Source: Notamacropus eugenii | Lineage: Eukaryota > Chordata > Mammalia > Diprotodontia > Macropodidae | DNA length: 64,000 bases | Assembly (NCBI RefSeq): GCF_028372415.1 | Contig: NC_092877.1 | Span: forward strand, 388,318,342-388,382,341 | Direction: 5' to 3' | Part shown: in pieces, positions 33,096-46,154 of the stretch | How the letters are laid out: the number at the start of each line of letters is the position of its first letter | Position numbering within the stretch: the stretch's first letter is position 1 | Notes under the pieces: model-generated | Told to the model about the DNA's origin: nothing | Databases searched by the model: none | Seen by the model: only the letters and a program-made list of their open reading frames with translations | Program-made: the position numbers and the translations under genes

Positions 33096-34279
33096 CCCAC
33101 CTTGCACTGGGTTTATCAAACAGTTGCTTCTTGTTCCGCTGACCTCCTTTGCTAGATGTTAACCAGTACTAAAAAGGTGATTACTGCTTAATTGTATAGC
33201 TCGAGATTTAGAAATGCTGCGCTTCATTCCTACCGTTTCTCCTGTTATTTTGTTCCTTCTGATGTATTTTGTTAGGTTCTAGAAAATAAACTTTTGGCCA
33301 TTCAGTGGGTATAGTGTTCAGTCAGCACGTCAGTATCTCATTTTTATTGTATTTACACAGTTCAGCCATGAACGATGAATCTTGTTCTAGTTATTAATGT
33401 TTTCCTTTCTCTCTGCCCTTTATTTAAAGGACAAAGTGGCCTCAACGTCTCCCCCATTCTCCTTTCTTATCGTTTTTTATCTGCCTGAGGTGGAGAACTG
33501 ATTTAGCTGCCTACCATGTTCCATGAACTGTGGTACGTGCCAGGGATGCAAACGCAAACAACATCCTTCCCCTCAGACACTCTTATTCTAATGGGGGAGG
33601 CAACCTGTAAACAGCTACATACAAGATCCAGGTCAATGAAGGCCCTCTGAAAGAGGAAAGCCTTAGTAACAGGGGACATGAGAAGAGAAGACATGGGCAG
33701 AAACAGAGATAGAAACAGAGGCAGAGGGATTGTCTCAGACTCTTCTGGTGCTTTATTTCTGCCTGTAAAGCCAGTGAAAGAACATTCCTCCCCACGTAGT
33801 AGGGGAAGGCAGGATGTCCTCTGGGATACAGGGACCCAGAAGCAGGTCCATAGACTCTCCCACAGTGGTGCCAGCATCTTAGATGACAGAACATATGCCA
33901 AAGTCTGCTTCCATTTACATGAGCCTCGAAGGAGGAGAAGTTACGGAGTAGTGGTAGGACTTGAAAGTGCAGCGGCAATGGAGGAGGATTCCAACTTGCC
34001 TGTCTCAACCATGAGTTGGGGAATGAGTGAAAGGGCAGTTAGTACTGCAGAGGGAGGCCATCAGGGATCCAGCCCTCAGCAAGACTGTGACAGAGGGGGC
34101 AGAATGGCTAAGGCTGTTACCTACAGATCAGGCATTCCAGGGGGCACAGAGAAGGTGGAATGTGGCTTAGAGAGGGAGGCTGGGAAGTGAGGGCTATAAC
34201 AACAAAGGCAGCTAGTGACTCAGGATCCATGGGAAGGGGCAGGCATGGAAGGCTGTATATTACTGAGTCCTTCTCAGAG

Positions 34280-37200
34280 TTGCTGTCCACCTGATATACC
34301 TAACTGTGTCTGTGGCTCCAAGAAGCTGCAGCATACGCACCGGCTACACCAGGGTAACCATTTCAGCAGCGAGGCTAAGCCAGGTTGAGGATAACTGAAC
34401 AGTCTCGAACCCACTGGTGAGTTAGGGAGGTGTCTACTCCAAGCATGTGAAGACTCCTGTGGGGGTGAGAACAATTTGTTCCAAAGGCCATGAAGGTAGC
34501 TGAAGCAGGTGATGGTTAGATGGTTAGACACTGAAGAGGCCAAGGTCATTCACTGGATCCTGAGTCATCACTGGTCGCCTTGACTCTGTCCTGCCACCGG
34601 ACTATGATGACTCTGGAGGAGAGAGTGAGGCCAACTTCATGCAGCTCTGCCTCACTTAACTTCAATTTATGTATGAACCAAAAGATATCACCCCTACCAT
34701 TCCACTATTATACCTCAAAGTCGTGTGGCAACAGGCAAGTGACGAAGCATCAGGTGCGGATACACTGGGAGCTGTAGTCACGACCCTGCACACAGGGGGC
34801 CCAGGCCATAGGGTCATTTCTCACTGGAAGCAGCAGTGGGACTGGGCAGCCCTCTGGGGGTCTGAGCAGCCTTTTAAGGATTGCACTGCTCACCTTCTGG
34901 TGTGAGGAAGGGGGCTAGAAAAGGTGCCCTAAAAATTGTCTGTTCACCTGACCCTGGTCTAATTGCAGCAGGCAGGGATCCCAACCTGCTGTTGAAACAC
35001 AGAAAAATGTACAAAAACTTCTGCAAAGATGGTTCCACTCAGCACATGGAACATGCCATGACAACACAAAATCCAGTAGACCTGAAAGCTGAACAGCTCT
35101 TGTTAGGAGAGTTCACAGGTATCACACCCAAATAGCAGCTCTGAGTGAAACAAGGCTGGCAAATGAAGGCCAGCTTACTGAAGTCTGAGCTGGATGCACA
35201 TTTTTCTGGAGTGACTGCAGTGAAGGGGAGCACAGTGAAGCTGGCATAGATTTTGCAAACAAAATTAATCTAGTCAACAAGGTTGTATGCCTCCCAAAAG
35301 GAGTGAATGACTAACAGTGGAGGCTCCACATGCTACCAGGCTTGTCCGGGAGTCCTAGAGTGGAATGGAATTGGAAACTGCAACAGCAATGGTCACTTAC
35401 TACTTGTGCATCTCATGACCTTCTCATCATCAACACTGTCTTCTATTTACTTAAATGGAATAAAACTTCATCGATGCACCCTCACAGTAAGCACTGGCAT
35501 TTAATAGACCATGTGTTTGTAATGAGAAGAGACAGAATGTGAAAGTGCTGAAGGCAATGTGGCATGGAGTGCTGGACTGATCATGGATGTACCCTCTCCA
35601 AGCTAAATATTCACATTCAGCAAAAGCAACCAAGCCAATACCTACCAGAAGAATTCATGTCAACAAATTAGAGCTCTTCTCTTCTGGAGGGAAATCTGAG
35701 CCAATGTATGGTTGGCAACAATGGAGTAGAAAAGATGTGGGCAGCTCTCAGAGATCTGGTGCACAGCACTGCCTCTGCTCAGCTGGGTCAGAACACTCAC
35801 AGACATCAAGACCTTTGTGATGAAAATGATGAGGAAATTCAGAAGCTGCTAAATGAAAATTGAGAGCTCCATGAAGTTTACTAGGGGGATAGTTCGTCAG
35901 TCTCTAAGAAGGCAGATTTAATTCTATCAGAAGCAAAGTACAAGGAAAGCTTAGAGAACTGCAGGATTCTTGGATCAGAAAGGAGGCAGATGAAATACAG
36001 TGTTAAGCTGATAGTAACAAACCAAAATGCTTTTATGAAGCCCTAATGGATATTTATGGGTCAGAGACCTATGGTGCCTCTCAGCTACTCAGTGCTGATG
36101 GAGCCACATTGATAAGTGATGAGGACATGACCCCAGAGAGATGGGCTGAACACTTCCTTAGTGTTCTCAACAGACCATCATCAATCAATGCTGAGGCCAT
36201 TGACTGTTTACCTCAGGTTGAAGTCAATCCCTCCTTAGCTGAACTTCCAACTGAAGAAGAGGTTTTGAGGCCATTAGGCTCCTTTCATGTGGCAAAGCAC
36301 CTGGTGCTGATTCTATTCCAGCTGAGATTTACAAGGTAGGGGGACCATTGCTCAAACAAAAGCTGACTGAAATTTTCCATGTTATATGGCAAGAGGAGGT
36401 TATCCCCCAGGAGTTCAAGGGTGCCTCCATTGTCCATCTCTATAAAGGTAAAGGGAATAGATTGTCCTGTGACAATCACAAGGGGATCTCTCTCTTAGTC
36501 ATTGCTGGCAAAATTCTTGCTAGAGTCCTCCTAAATAGACTGATCCTTCACCTAGAAGATGGTCATATACCTGGGAGCCAGTGTGGCTTCAGGAAGGGCT
36601 GAGGAACAGTTGATATGGTGTTTGCTGCCCGACAATTCCAGGAGAAATGCCAGGAGCAGAACAGAGGTTTGTACACAACATTTGTAGATCTGACCAAGGC
36701 TTTTGATACTGTTCGTTGTGAGGGCTTATGGAAAATTATGACAAAATTTCCTGGAGAAATTCATCAGTATTATACATCAATTTCATGATGACCTGATTGC
36801 CTGAGTTCTGGATAAATGCTCTTACACTTTCCCAGTCACTAATGGAGTGAAACAAGGTGGTGTGCTTGCTCTAAGGCTTTGATGCTTTTTAGCAGCATTC
36901 TCAGAAGCCTTCAATGAAAATGAACATGGCATCAAGGTCAGTTACCACATGGATGGTAAATTCTTCAACTTCAACAGGCCACAAGCCAAGACCAAAGTGG
37001 AGTGAGTGTTGGTGCATGGTTTTCTGTTTGCAGATGATCGTGCACTCAGTGCAGCCTCCGAAGCTGAGATACAATGAAGTATGGATTGATTCTCTGCTGT
37101 TTGTGTTAATTTTGGTCTAATTAACACCAAGAAGACACAGGTGTTCCATCAGCTACCACCACACCATCCATACATGGAACCATCGATTACCACAAATGGA

Positions 37201-37950
37201 GAAATTTTGAATGCTCTCCAGAGATGTACACATTGATAATGAGGTTGACACATGCATCGCCAGAGCTTGCTTAGTGTTCCCCAAAGGAAAATGTGGGAGA
37301 GAAGAGAAGAGACTGCGTACCAAACTGAAGGTCTACAGAGCTGTTTTGTTGACCATGCCTGTGAAACATGGACAGTCTACCAATGCCATGTCAGAAACTG
37401 AATCACTTCCATTTGAATTGCCAGGATCACCTGGCAGGATAAGGTACCAGACACTGAGGTCCTTTCTCAAGCTGAACTGCCAAGATTCCAGTTCTGCTTC
37501 AGAGAGCACAACTCTGATGGAGTGGCCACATTGTTTGAATGCCAAACATATGCTTGCCAAAAAGACTGTTTTATGAAGAACTCACACAGGGCAGGCAATC
37601 ACACGGTGGGCAGAAGAAGCTATACAAAGACACTCTCAAGGTCTCTCTTATGAGTTTTGGAATTGATTATGTGACATGGGAGACACTGACACAGGACTTC
37701 CCGGCATGGCGTGCCCACATCAGAGAAGGGGCTGTGCTCTGTGAGTGAAGCAGAGTGGAAGTAAGCTCAAAAGAAACGTGAGCTGCACAGATGTAGAGAA
37801 TCGACCCCAGAGGTTCACATGGACTGTTTGTGTTTGACTTGTGGTACAGCCTTCTGGGCTCGGGTCGATCTGATCAGCCACAGTTGGATACATTGTGACT
37901 TTGCCTTTGCCTAGTGATGCCATTTTGGTCCTCTCCAAGAGCAAAGGCCG
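34280..37950 (+). mobile_element. RTE-clade LINE, nearly full length but inactive
   Basis: Broken frames retain the order of an RTE retrotransposon. The apurinic-type endonuclease end is seen at about 35385-35550 with CASHDLL and HWHLIDHVFVMRRDR. The reverse transcriptase is at about 36348-37120 with ASIVHLYKGKGNR, GSQCGFRKG, FVDLTKAFDTV (motif A) and FADD (motif C, 37027-37038). The C-terminal domain has QGRQSHGGQKK, WETLTQDFPAWR and a Cys/His cluster (CLTCG...LISH) near 37835-37905. Several stops and frameshifts interrupt it, so it cannot encode an enzyme. The 3' end 'tagtgatgccattttggtcctc...' matches the SINE tails in this window. The 5' limit is uncertain. Confidence 0.85.
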
Positions 37951-38399
37951 CCAACCAGCCGAGGACGGGTGAATGGGATGCTCTTTTCTCAGGTTTCAGC
38001 CCTGCTTCCGAACAGGGGACACCATGGGGAATTCCAGCTGAACTCAAAGGGATGCATGCTGTCTCCTTGCTGTGCCTTGGCTGAGAGAAATGCCTTTTGG
38101 TACCAGCTTGATGCTCTATGGGAATCTCAGTTTATCCCCAGCCTGGGTCTGAATGACCAGACCAGTCTGAGTCAGGTCTGGCCTCCCACACCTACTACCA
38201 TGGTGCTATATGCCAGTCTCTATCTCTGAAATGGGACCAGAAGCCTCAGAAGTGTTTTTTTGAAGGGGCGTACATTTGTTTGTGGTGAGAGCAGGACCTA
38301 AACTTTTCTGCCCATGCTTTTTCATTCATTCTCCCTTGTGACTGGTGTGAAGGAGGTGGTGTGGTGTGTCCTTAATCCTAGTAAGGCAAATCTGAGACT

Positions 38400-38590
38400 T
38401 TTCATCGATAATCTCATGACGGCACACATTTATTTATGCTTTACAAATATTCCATTTGATCCTTTCAACTACTTTGGGAGATAGTGAGAAATGAGGAAAT
38501 TGAGGCAGTCATAGTTCTCTGACTTGTCCAGGAAAATGCAAGTGCTAAGAGTTGAGACAGGATTAGACCTCTTGTCTTTTATTTACTTGT
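38400..38590 (-). repeat. MIR-like fragment
   Basis: The inverted order 'tttatgctttacaaatattccatttgatcc' is followed by 'gaggaaattgaggcag' and 'cttgtccaggaaaatgcaagtgc'. Confidence 0.5.
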
Positions 38591-39426
38591 CCATCCAGCT
38601 CTCCTGTCCACCGTGCCTCCTAGTGCTCTAGGGAAGGTGCAACCCTGGACAGGAAGAGCATCACTGGTGAGAGCAGTTGTTTACAGGGTGGCCAGATGGC
38701 CACCTAGTGGTCAGTTACAGAAGCACAAACCTTGGGCAAAGCTGCCCTCAGGGACTATCCTTCTGTGCCCAAACGGAGGCCACACACTTTAATTAAATTA
38801 AAGGAACTGGTCCACAAATGGGGGCTGGTTGGCCTCCAGGGAATGGAGGCACTGGGGGGAGGGGGAGTAGCTGTCTCTGCCCTGCTCTCCTCCTTAGCCC
38901 CAGAGGTCTCTCTTTCCCCCTGACCTCTCCTCATTACCCCTGGGGCACCTTATGAGGTGGGGCCTGTTCGCTGGCCTTCCCGTGGCTCCCTTTGTCCTAA
39001 AGCTTCCAGCTCACCTTGAAAGGGCAGGGTTCAGCTGTTCTGAGTGGTGGGGACGCTGGGGGCAAAGGCCTGGCCAGATTCTGGGGAGGGGGAAGGAGGA
39101 GGGAGATGGTGGCTCCTCCAACAGCTGGCTCATTTCAGGCAGCAAACACATCTTCTATGGCTCCTTGCTGATCCTGCCTGTCCATTCCAACATTCCTACA
39201 GCTTGTGAGCTGTGTTCTGACATGCTCTCTTTGGGTCCAGCTGCAAGGTTTTGGGTGGGGGTGGAGTCATCTACCCTGGGCCCCCATGGCCTCCTCACAC
39301 ACATCCACATCCATCCTAGGCGCCCAAAGAGCCTTTCTAGGCTCCACCAGATCTCTCATCACCTCAAGCCAGAAGCAGCTCCTTTAGCCCTGAGGCTGGG
39401 GGAGCTCTGAGTCCAGGTTTGACACT

Positions 39427-39443
39427 CCCCCCCCCCCCCCCCC
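39427..39443. repeat. C17 mononucleotide run
   Basis: An uninterrupted run of C, probably the end of a short insertion or a slipped tract. Assembly length is unreliable. Confidence 0.85.
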
Positions 39444-39809
39444 AGGAAGTCCTCCTAGAGGTTTGGCATGCAGTAGGTCTTTTATGAATGTTAGGATTGA
39501 GATCAAGCATGAGAATAATGGAGGGGCTGATGGGTGAGCAGATTGTCCCAGAGAGAGGTCCCTGAGCAGAGGACATCCCCTTCTGGTGGCAGCTTGCTGG
39601 AGTGGCCGTCCTAGGCAGTGGCCATCCTCTGAGTCCATGGCCAGGTCTGTCCAGCTCATACCTGCTCACATCTACTTTGTCCAGGATGTCAGCACGCATT
39701 TAGCCTACAGAACTCAAGACATTTCAAGCCAGGGGTGGGGGATGCAGCCCCAATCATCCTCTACTTCCACCAGCCTCTGTCGTGGCTAGAGATCACTGAC
39801 TTCCTCTGC

Positions 39810-40055
39810 CTTTCCTTTCATGCTCCAGTACCAAAGTCTAAGTGAGTACCTGAATAGGCCAAGGTCTCCCATTGCATCCTGGGCCTTCTCCAGTCATCCT
39901 GATGAATATCTGGTCACTGGATCCTGATGGCTCTGGAGGAGAAGTGAGGCTGGTGACCTGCACAGCCCTCCCTCACTCAAAACAAAGTCAAGTGCAAGTC
40001 GTGTCATCATTTCTCTGATGTCATGGTCTTCTGAAAATGAAGGACAAACACAGAC
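39810..40055 (+). repeat. RTE-tailed SINE, sense copy
   Basis: Blocks in order: 'gtacctgaataggccaaggtctcccattgcatcctggg', 'cagtcatcctgatgaatatctggtcactgg', 'ctgcacagccctccctcac', 'gatgtcatggtcttctgaaaatgaaggacaaacac'. The last block corresponds to the RTE LINE end at 37914-37950. Confidence 0.8.
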
Positions 40056-40420
40056 AGAGACCAAACTTATGGGGATGAGGGGTCAGAAAGAAGCAGACCC
40101 AGGAGAGAGAGGTGGAGGTAGGCAGCAGTGGTCAGGCCCCTTCTCTCCTGGGTTCTGCCCTATCAGGGGTTCTAAAGCTGCTGCTAGTAAATGGTTTTGT
40201 AAAGACAAATGGTACTATGTTGTTGACACTTTTCCTTCCCTTTGAAGCCCTAAACCAAGCTCTGATTTGAAGTTTCCAGATTCCAAGGTGTAAATGGTGC
40301 TGACCCTTAAGGTTGAACAGTGGTCTCCTTTGGCATCAGTAGGCTCAAGAGGAGGAGAGATGTGGCTGGAAGAGGGAAAGAACAATGTTTGAAAAGGGCT
40401 TTAAAGAAGAAAGATCAGTG

Positions 40421-43400
40421 GAGGAGCCAAGATGGCAGAGAAGAAAGACACACATATGCTAGCTCCTGACCCACAGCCCATAAAACACCTGTAAAGAAGA
40501 ACTCCCAACAAATTCTGGAGCAGTAGAGGCCACAGAACAATGGAGTGGAGGAGATTTCTGTTACAGAGAGACCTGAAAAACCCATGCAAAAGGTCTGTCA
40601 CCCCCGGACCTGGAGCAGAGCCCAGCCCTGCCTTGGCCTTGCGGCACCAAGGGGAGCAGATCCAAGCAGGCTTCAGGGACAGAATCTCCAGCAGCAGCAC
40701 AGGTCCCTCCACCCACAGGTGCCAAAGATCAGTGAGAGGGTCTTTTCCCGACCAAGAAGGGAGCGGGGTGTCCCCATGACTCAGGCCCCCTCAGGAGACA
40801 GAAGTGGAGGCAGCAGCAGACAGGGGCTCCCAAAGCAGGCAGGAGCTTGGATCCATTGTTGAAGGTCTCCTCGTAAACCCCTGGAGGGAACTGAACCCCA
40901 TGTGGTGGCCCTGCCCCACACCTGAGCAGCTGAACTTAATCTCACACTGAATAGCAACCCTGCCCCTGCCAAAAGCCCTGAGGTTGGGAAGCAGCATTTG
41001 AATCTCAGCCCCTAAGCACTAGCTGGGAGGATCTGGAGATGAGGTGGGTGTGGAAAGGAAACTCAGAAGTCAAGTAACTGGCTGGAAAAATGCCCAGAAA
41101 AGGGAGAAAAAAAAATAAGACCACAGAAGATTTCTTTCTTGGGGAACAGGTGTCTTCCCCCATCCCTTCGGATGAGGAAGAACCAGGCATACTGCCAGAG
41201 GAAGCCTCCAAAGGGGACTTAAACTTGGCTCAGGTAATAGAAAACCTGAAAAATCAAGTTAGCAGCTTACTAAAGGAGAACCAAAAAAATGCTGAGGAAA
41301 ATGGCAGCTTTAAAAGAGGCTAATTCAATTGGAAAAAGAGGTCCAAAAAGCCAACGAGGAGAAGGAGGGTTTAAAAAGCAGAATTAGCCAAATGGAGGAG
41401 AAGATTCAAAAGCTCACTGAACAAAATAATTCACTGAAAGAGAGAACTGAGTCCAGAGAAAAGAATGACTATGAGTTAAACAAAGAAGTTAGTAAACAAA
41501 ACCAAAAATTTAAAAAAATCAAAGATGAGGTGAAAGAACTCATTGGAAAAACAGCTGACCTGGAAAATAGATCCAGGAGAAATAATTTAAAAATTATTGG
41601 GCTACCTGACAGCCATGATCAAAAAAAGAGCCTAGACATCATCTTCCATGAAATTATCAAGGAAAACTGCCCTGATGTTATAGAATCAGAGGGCAAAATG
41701 GATACTGAAAGAATTCATCGCTCACCCCCTGAAAGAAACCCTAACAGAGAAACTCCTAGGAATATTGTGGCCAAATTTCAGAGTTCCCAGATCAAGGAGA
41801 AAATACTGCAAGCACCTAGAAAGAAACAATTTGAGTATGGTGGCAATACAATCAGGACAACACAGGATCTGGCAGCTTCAACATTAAATGATTGAAGGGC
41901 TTGGAGTAGGATATTTCAGAAGTCAAAGGAACTGGGATTGAAGCCAAGAATCACCTACCCAGAAAATCTGAATATAATACTTCAAGGGAAAAAATGGACA
42001 TTCAGCAATACAGAAAAAATTTGAAGATTTCATGTTGAGGAAAAGACCAGATCTGTATTTAAAAATTTTGCTTCCCAAGACAAGAATCAAGAGGAGCATG
42101 AAAAGGTAAACAGGGAAAAAAAGGAAAATCATAAAAGACTCTCTAAAGCTGAACTATTTACATTACTACATGCAAAGAAAATATTTTTAACTCTTGAATC
42201 TTTTTTCAGTATTAGGGTAGTTGGAGAGATTGTACATACACACTCACACACATACATGTAGATAGACAGAGAGTACAGGGTGTGTTATATCAGAAGAGAT
42301 GATATCCACATACACATGCACACAAAATAAAAAATAAAATAAAATAAAATAAAAATTAAGGGGTGAAGGAGGAAAATTCCGGGAAGAGAAAGGGAGTAAT
42401 GAAACAGGGCAGGATGTAACTCATAAAAGAGATAAGAAAAATCTTATTCAATAGAGGAGATAAGAGAGAAGGGGAGGGGTGGGGAAAAACAAAGCTACTC
42501 TCCCCACATGTGGCTGAAGGAAGGAATAACATGCTCACTAAATTTGATATGAAAACTCATATCACACCACAGGAAAGCAGGAGAGGAGGCGACAAGTGGA
42601 GCGAAGGGAATGTTAGAAGTGAGGGAAAATGGGAGAAGGAAGTCACTAGAAATAAACACTTTCGAGAAGGGACAAGGTCAATTATAGGGGGGGAATAAGG
42701 GGGATAGGGTAGGTCAGAGGGCAATATAGTTAGTATTATACAACATGATTACTATGGAAGTCTTTTGCAAAACAACACATATTTAGTCTGTATTGAATTG
42801 CTTCCCTTCTCAGTAGGGCTGGGGAAGGAGCGGGGGAGGGAGAGAAGTTGGAATTCAAAGTAGTAGAAACGAATGTTGAGAATTTTTACTGCATATACTC
42901 GGGAAATAAGAATTACAGGGATAGGGGTATGGAAATCTATCTTGCCAAGCAAGAAAAGAGAGAAGATGGGGATAGGACAGGGGTGGGGTGTGATGGAGGG
43001 GAGGGTACATTGAGGGAAGGAGCAACCAGAATGCAAGGTATTAAGAAGGGGGGGGGGGTGATGGGGAGAAAAATTGGTCATGTTACAGAGTGAGGTAAAA
43101 ACAATTAGTATTAAAACAATTGGCTGAATTAATTACTGAGAATAAATCAATGACATCTTTAGTTTGGAGAAAAGAATTTCAGTCTAACTTTCCAAGAGGA
43201 AGGTAACCTTGGGTAAAATTTGGCATTGATGGAAAAGTCCAGGTTTTTATGGTAAATTTGATTTCATGATCGCCATTTAATCAGGAATTAGAATATGCAT
43301 AGAAAGGCATGTAAGCCACTTAAGACTTGCCTCAAAACGTGTTCCTTAGCCAAAGTGAAACTATAATCATATTTGAAACCTGGTTATAGGAACCTGCCAT

Positions 43401-44082
43401 TTTTAGATGCTATGGGACTACTAAGTGACTGTTCTTCTGAGTCTAACTCCAGGTATGGGAAGCAAGAAAGGGGAGCCTCCAATCCAGGATGCCAGTAAGC
43501 TAATGAGCTGCTGGTATGAACTGCATAGGTGATCTCAAGGGAAGGGTGGGAGAGCAGCTGTTCAGCATGGGCTGAGGTGGGATTCACCTGACTCAATTTC
43601 CCCACTGATACCTAGCAGACTTTGAGCCTGACTGAATGCAAGTGGATAATCTAATCCTGCCTGGAACTGACATGAAGTTGGGGAGATGTTGTTTCCCTGC
43701 AATGTCCCTACTCTTGGTGGCAATTTCCTATAGTCAGAAGGTTTGTAAGCTTACTACCAGATCTATTCAATTACAGATTATGGGTAGGGGAGCATCTGAG
43801 ACTGTCTAAAATTAAGCTATCAGGCATAGGACTTTAGACCAACAACAATAAGTTAGGGTCCTTTAATTCTTAGTAATACTGTGGAGACAATTAGGTCAAG
43901 AGCTTGTGAAGTTAGCAACATACATATTATCTGTGTCTCGGTTAATGTTTAAAAAAAAAAATTCTTTTGTGGTCCATATTGTAAATGCTTTAAAAAAGAT
44001 GTATCACCTGACCAAAAGTTTGAATTGCTAAATCTGTTATAAACTATGTTAAAAATAGATTAAAAAAATAAAAATTGAAAAA
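40421..44082 (+). mobile_element. HAL1 ('half-L1') retrotransposon, 3.66 kb, ORF1 only, with target duplications
   Basis: The element starts with the L1-type 5' end GAGGAGCCAAGATGGCAG and ends in an A-rich tail. Flanks AGAAGAAAGATCAGTG (40405-40420) and AGAAGAAAAATCGGTG (44083-44098) differ at 2 of 16 bases and are best read as the target-site duplication, which makes the copy full length. It holds a 5' UTR of about 0.67 kb, an L1 ORF1-like region at 41090-42109, then about 2 kb without any reverse-transcriptase or endonuclease motif in any frame. That is the layout of HAL1 elements known in mammals including opossum. An AAAAT microsatellite lies at about 42325-42355 and a G10 run near 43050. 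Confidence 0.8.
41090..42109 (+). pseudogene. L1-type ORF1 of the HAL1 element (decayed)
   Basis: The product would be an RNA-binding ORF1p. It starts MPRKGRKKNKTTEDFFLGEQ, followed by a coiled coil rich in Glu, Lys and Leu (for example EKIQKLTEQNNSLKE). The RRM entry LENRSRRNNLKIIGLPDSHD follows, then the C-terminal domain (KELGLKPRITYPENLN, KFEDFMLRKRPDL). At least three lesions are visible: a one-base frameshift near 41320, an in-frame TGA at 41893-41895, and a second shift near 42020. The frame finally stops at 42107-42109. It is a transposon gene, not a host gene. Confidence 0.85.
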
Positions 44083-45269
44083 AGAAGAAAAATCGGTGAG
44101 TGTAGGAGGAAGGTGAGTGAGGCTGTAGTTAGGGAGAGAGCAGGGACAGTGAGTCGGAAAGAAATTGAGGGCAGAACAAATCAGTCCTTCATTAGACTCA
44201 GTCCCTTTGGGGCCTCACCTCTAGAGGGGCTTCTCGGCTTGGAGGGCCCAGAGCTGGGGGTGGGGGTGGGCAGGAGGGCTACTCTGGCCCTTCTAGGTTT
44301 CCCTACCAGGCAACTCTTTTCTGAGGCATCAGACAGCCCATGACTGATGGAGTCCAGGAGCCAGGATTCCCCACCCAAAAAAGTGACTTCAGTTGGCCCC
44401 TTCCCACCTTCCTGTCCATGCCTGGGATGGAGAGTGAAGGGGACCCCACAGAACCCTAGACCCCTGGAAGGACCTTGGAAGCCATTGAGTCTTGATCCTC
44501 TAGGTCATAGAGGAAGGCAATGATGCTCAGAAAGGTCTGGGCCAGACTCAGTCTGGGAGCCCCAGTATCCAAGGTCCATAAGCCTGGGGCTTGTCTCCCT
44601 GCCCCACTGGATCAAGGATTTCCAGGATGCAGTCTTGGGACAGGAGGAGAAAGGAGGGAGAAGGATAGAGAGTCCTCCAGCCCATGGCAAGAATCTATGT
44701 TCTCCTGGTCACGAGGTTTCCTGCATAATCCTCTGTCCTGAGGTGCTGTGGAAATGAAGAGGGTAGTGGGTGCTGTGAGGACTCCTGACGGCATTCATCT
44801 GAATTGTGAACCAGATTCTGAAGATGAGGTGGATGGAGAGGACAGATAGGGAGGTGGCCAGCCAGGCATTGCCTGCCCACTCCTCCTCCCTCCAACTATC
44901 CAAGGGGGCTCAGAGACATGTTGACACTGTGCCTGGACCCCAATGGGGCCAGCTGGCCAAGGGTGGCAGTGTCCTATTGCCTGGCCATGCCAAAGGAACT
45001 TTGATCTGGAAAGAATGAGAGTGGCCCAGAACAGTGACCAGCTCCCTGGGGGGATCAAGTGACCCTGAGGCTGGTGACCCCAGCTGCAACCACTGCGCCA
45101 TACTCCTCAGCTCTCTAGCACTGCCCGCCCCAGCAACAGCCTGAAGCAGAAGAGAGCCCCTGGCCTGGTCTGGTCTGGCTCAGCTAAGAATGAGGGGGAG
45201 GGGTGGGCTCCCACATTCTCCCTTCAATCTTCTGGAGGAGCCTGGCTTTCCAATTGGAAGGAATCTTTG

Positions 45270-45440
45270 TGATCAGTTTCAAGAGGCAGCCAAGCCTCCA
45301 GCTAGGGTTCAGATCTTGCCTTGGACACTTGCTTGCTGCGGTGCTGATAAAAGTCACTTGGTCTCTCCTTTATGTCTTTGTGAAGGGATGGTCTGTATAA
45401 GAATATAGTCACTATGCAGTCCAGGAACTAGGTCATCTCT
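45270..45440 (+). repeat. MIR-like fragment
   Basis: 'gggttcagatcttgccttggacactt' is followed by 'gctgataaaagtcacttggtctctcc'. It is a weak but ordered match to a MIR head and core. Another MIR core ('cccaatttcctcatctgtaaaatggggttgata') lies at about 45695-45770. Confidence 0.5.
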
Positions 45441-45887
45441 GAGGTCTCTTGCAAGACCTATGAGACCTCAGGCCTGCTCTCAGAACTCAGTCATGCTGGG
45501 GAGATGAAAGTTACTCTCAGAGTAAACTAAGGGAATTACAAGAATAATTCTGACCTCAAGAGTTCATCCATCGTGGAGGGCTAATCATGGGCTGGTGTCC
45601 AGGAGCTGAAACTGAGGAAGCCAGAGGAGGGGAAGCTCAGAAGGGGTTGGGGGCTCCCAGGGGCTTCATGGGAAGGCTCAGCTCCCTCCCTCTGAGCCCC
45701 AATTTCCTCATCTGTAAAATGGGGTTGATAACGGATGCTACCTCACAGTTGTTATGAGAACAGGCCAGTCTGTGGGAGCGTCTTATTGTTTGGACAAGAC
45801 AAGAGGTGAGGAAAGGCATTTGGGCTGAATCTGAAGTCCAAGCAGAGACGGGCTGGAAAGAGGATGATGCACAGAACTGACTTGACA

Positions 45888-45900
45888 GCAGTAGGGGGCG
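45888..45900 (+). promoter_or_regulatory. CTCF-like core motif
   Basis: GCAGTAGGGGGCG agrees with the CTCF core CCASYAGRKGGCR at 12 of 13 positions. Single motif matches occur by chance in tens of kilobases, so occupancy is unproven. Confidence 0.35.
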
Positions 45901-46154
45901 TCGCTTAGGTTTTGTGCTAAGGTGAGCACAGAAAGTACCCAGAGGGCAAAAATCACTACTGGAGCTCTGAGGCTCAGGAATTTAGGGGCACTTTCCCAGG
46001 GATCACCTCTGAGAACCCAGAGAATCCTCTACTAGACTGCCTCCAGGCATCTGAGACAGCTGGGATGGTTTGGGGGTCTAGTGGCCTCAGGGAAAGGACT
46101 GGCCCACACCGAGCTTCCGACATGAGGAAGAAGAAAAGGAGATTCAGCATAGGA

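Noticed and set aside
36046-37748. Reverse-transcriptase-like frames that could suggest a domesticated enzyme
   Set aside because: Several stops and frameshifts break the RTE LINE between its conserved motifs; nothing indicates preserved coding function.
38680-38715. Second possible CTCF core (CCACCTAGTGG)
   Set aside because: Only about 9 of 13 core positions agree, not better than chance for a sequence this long.
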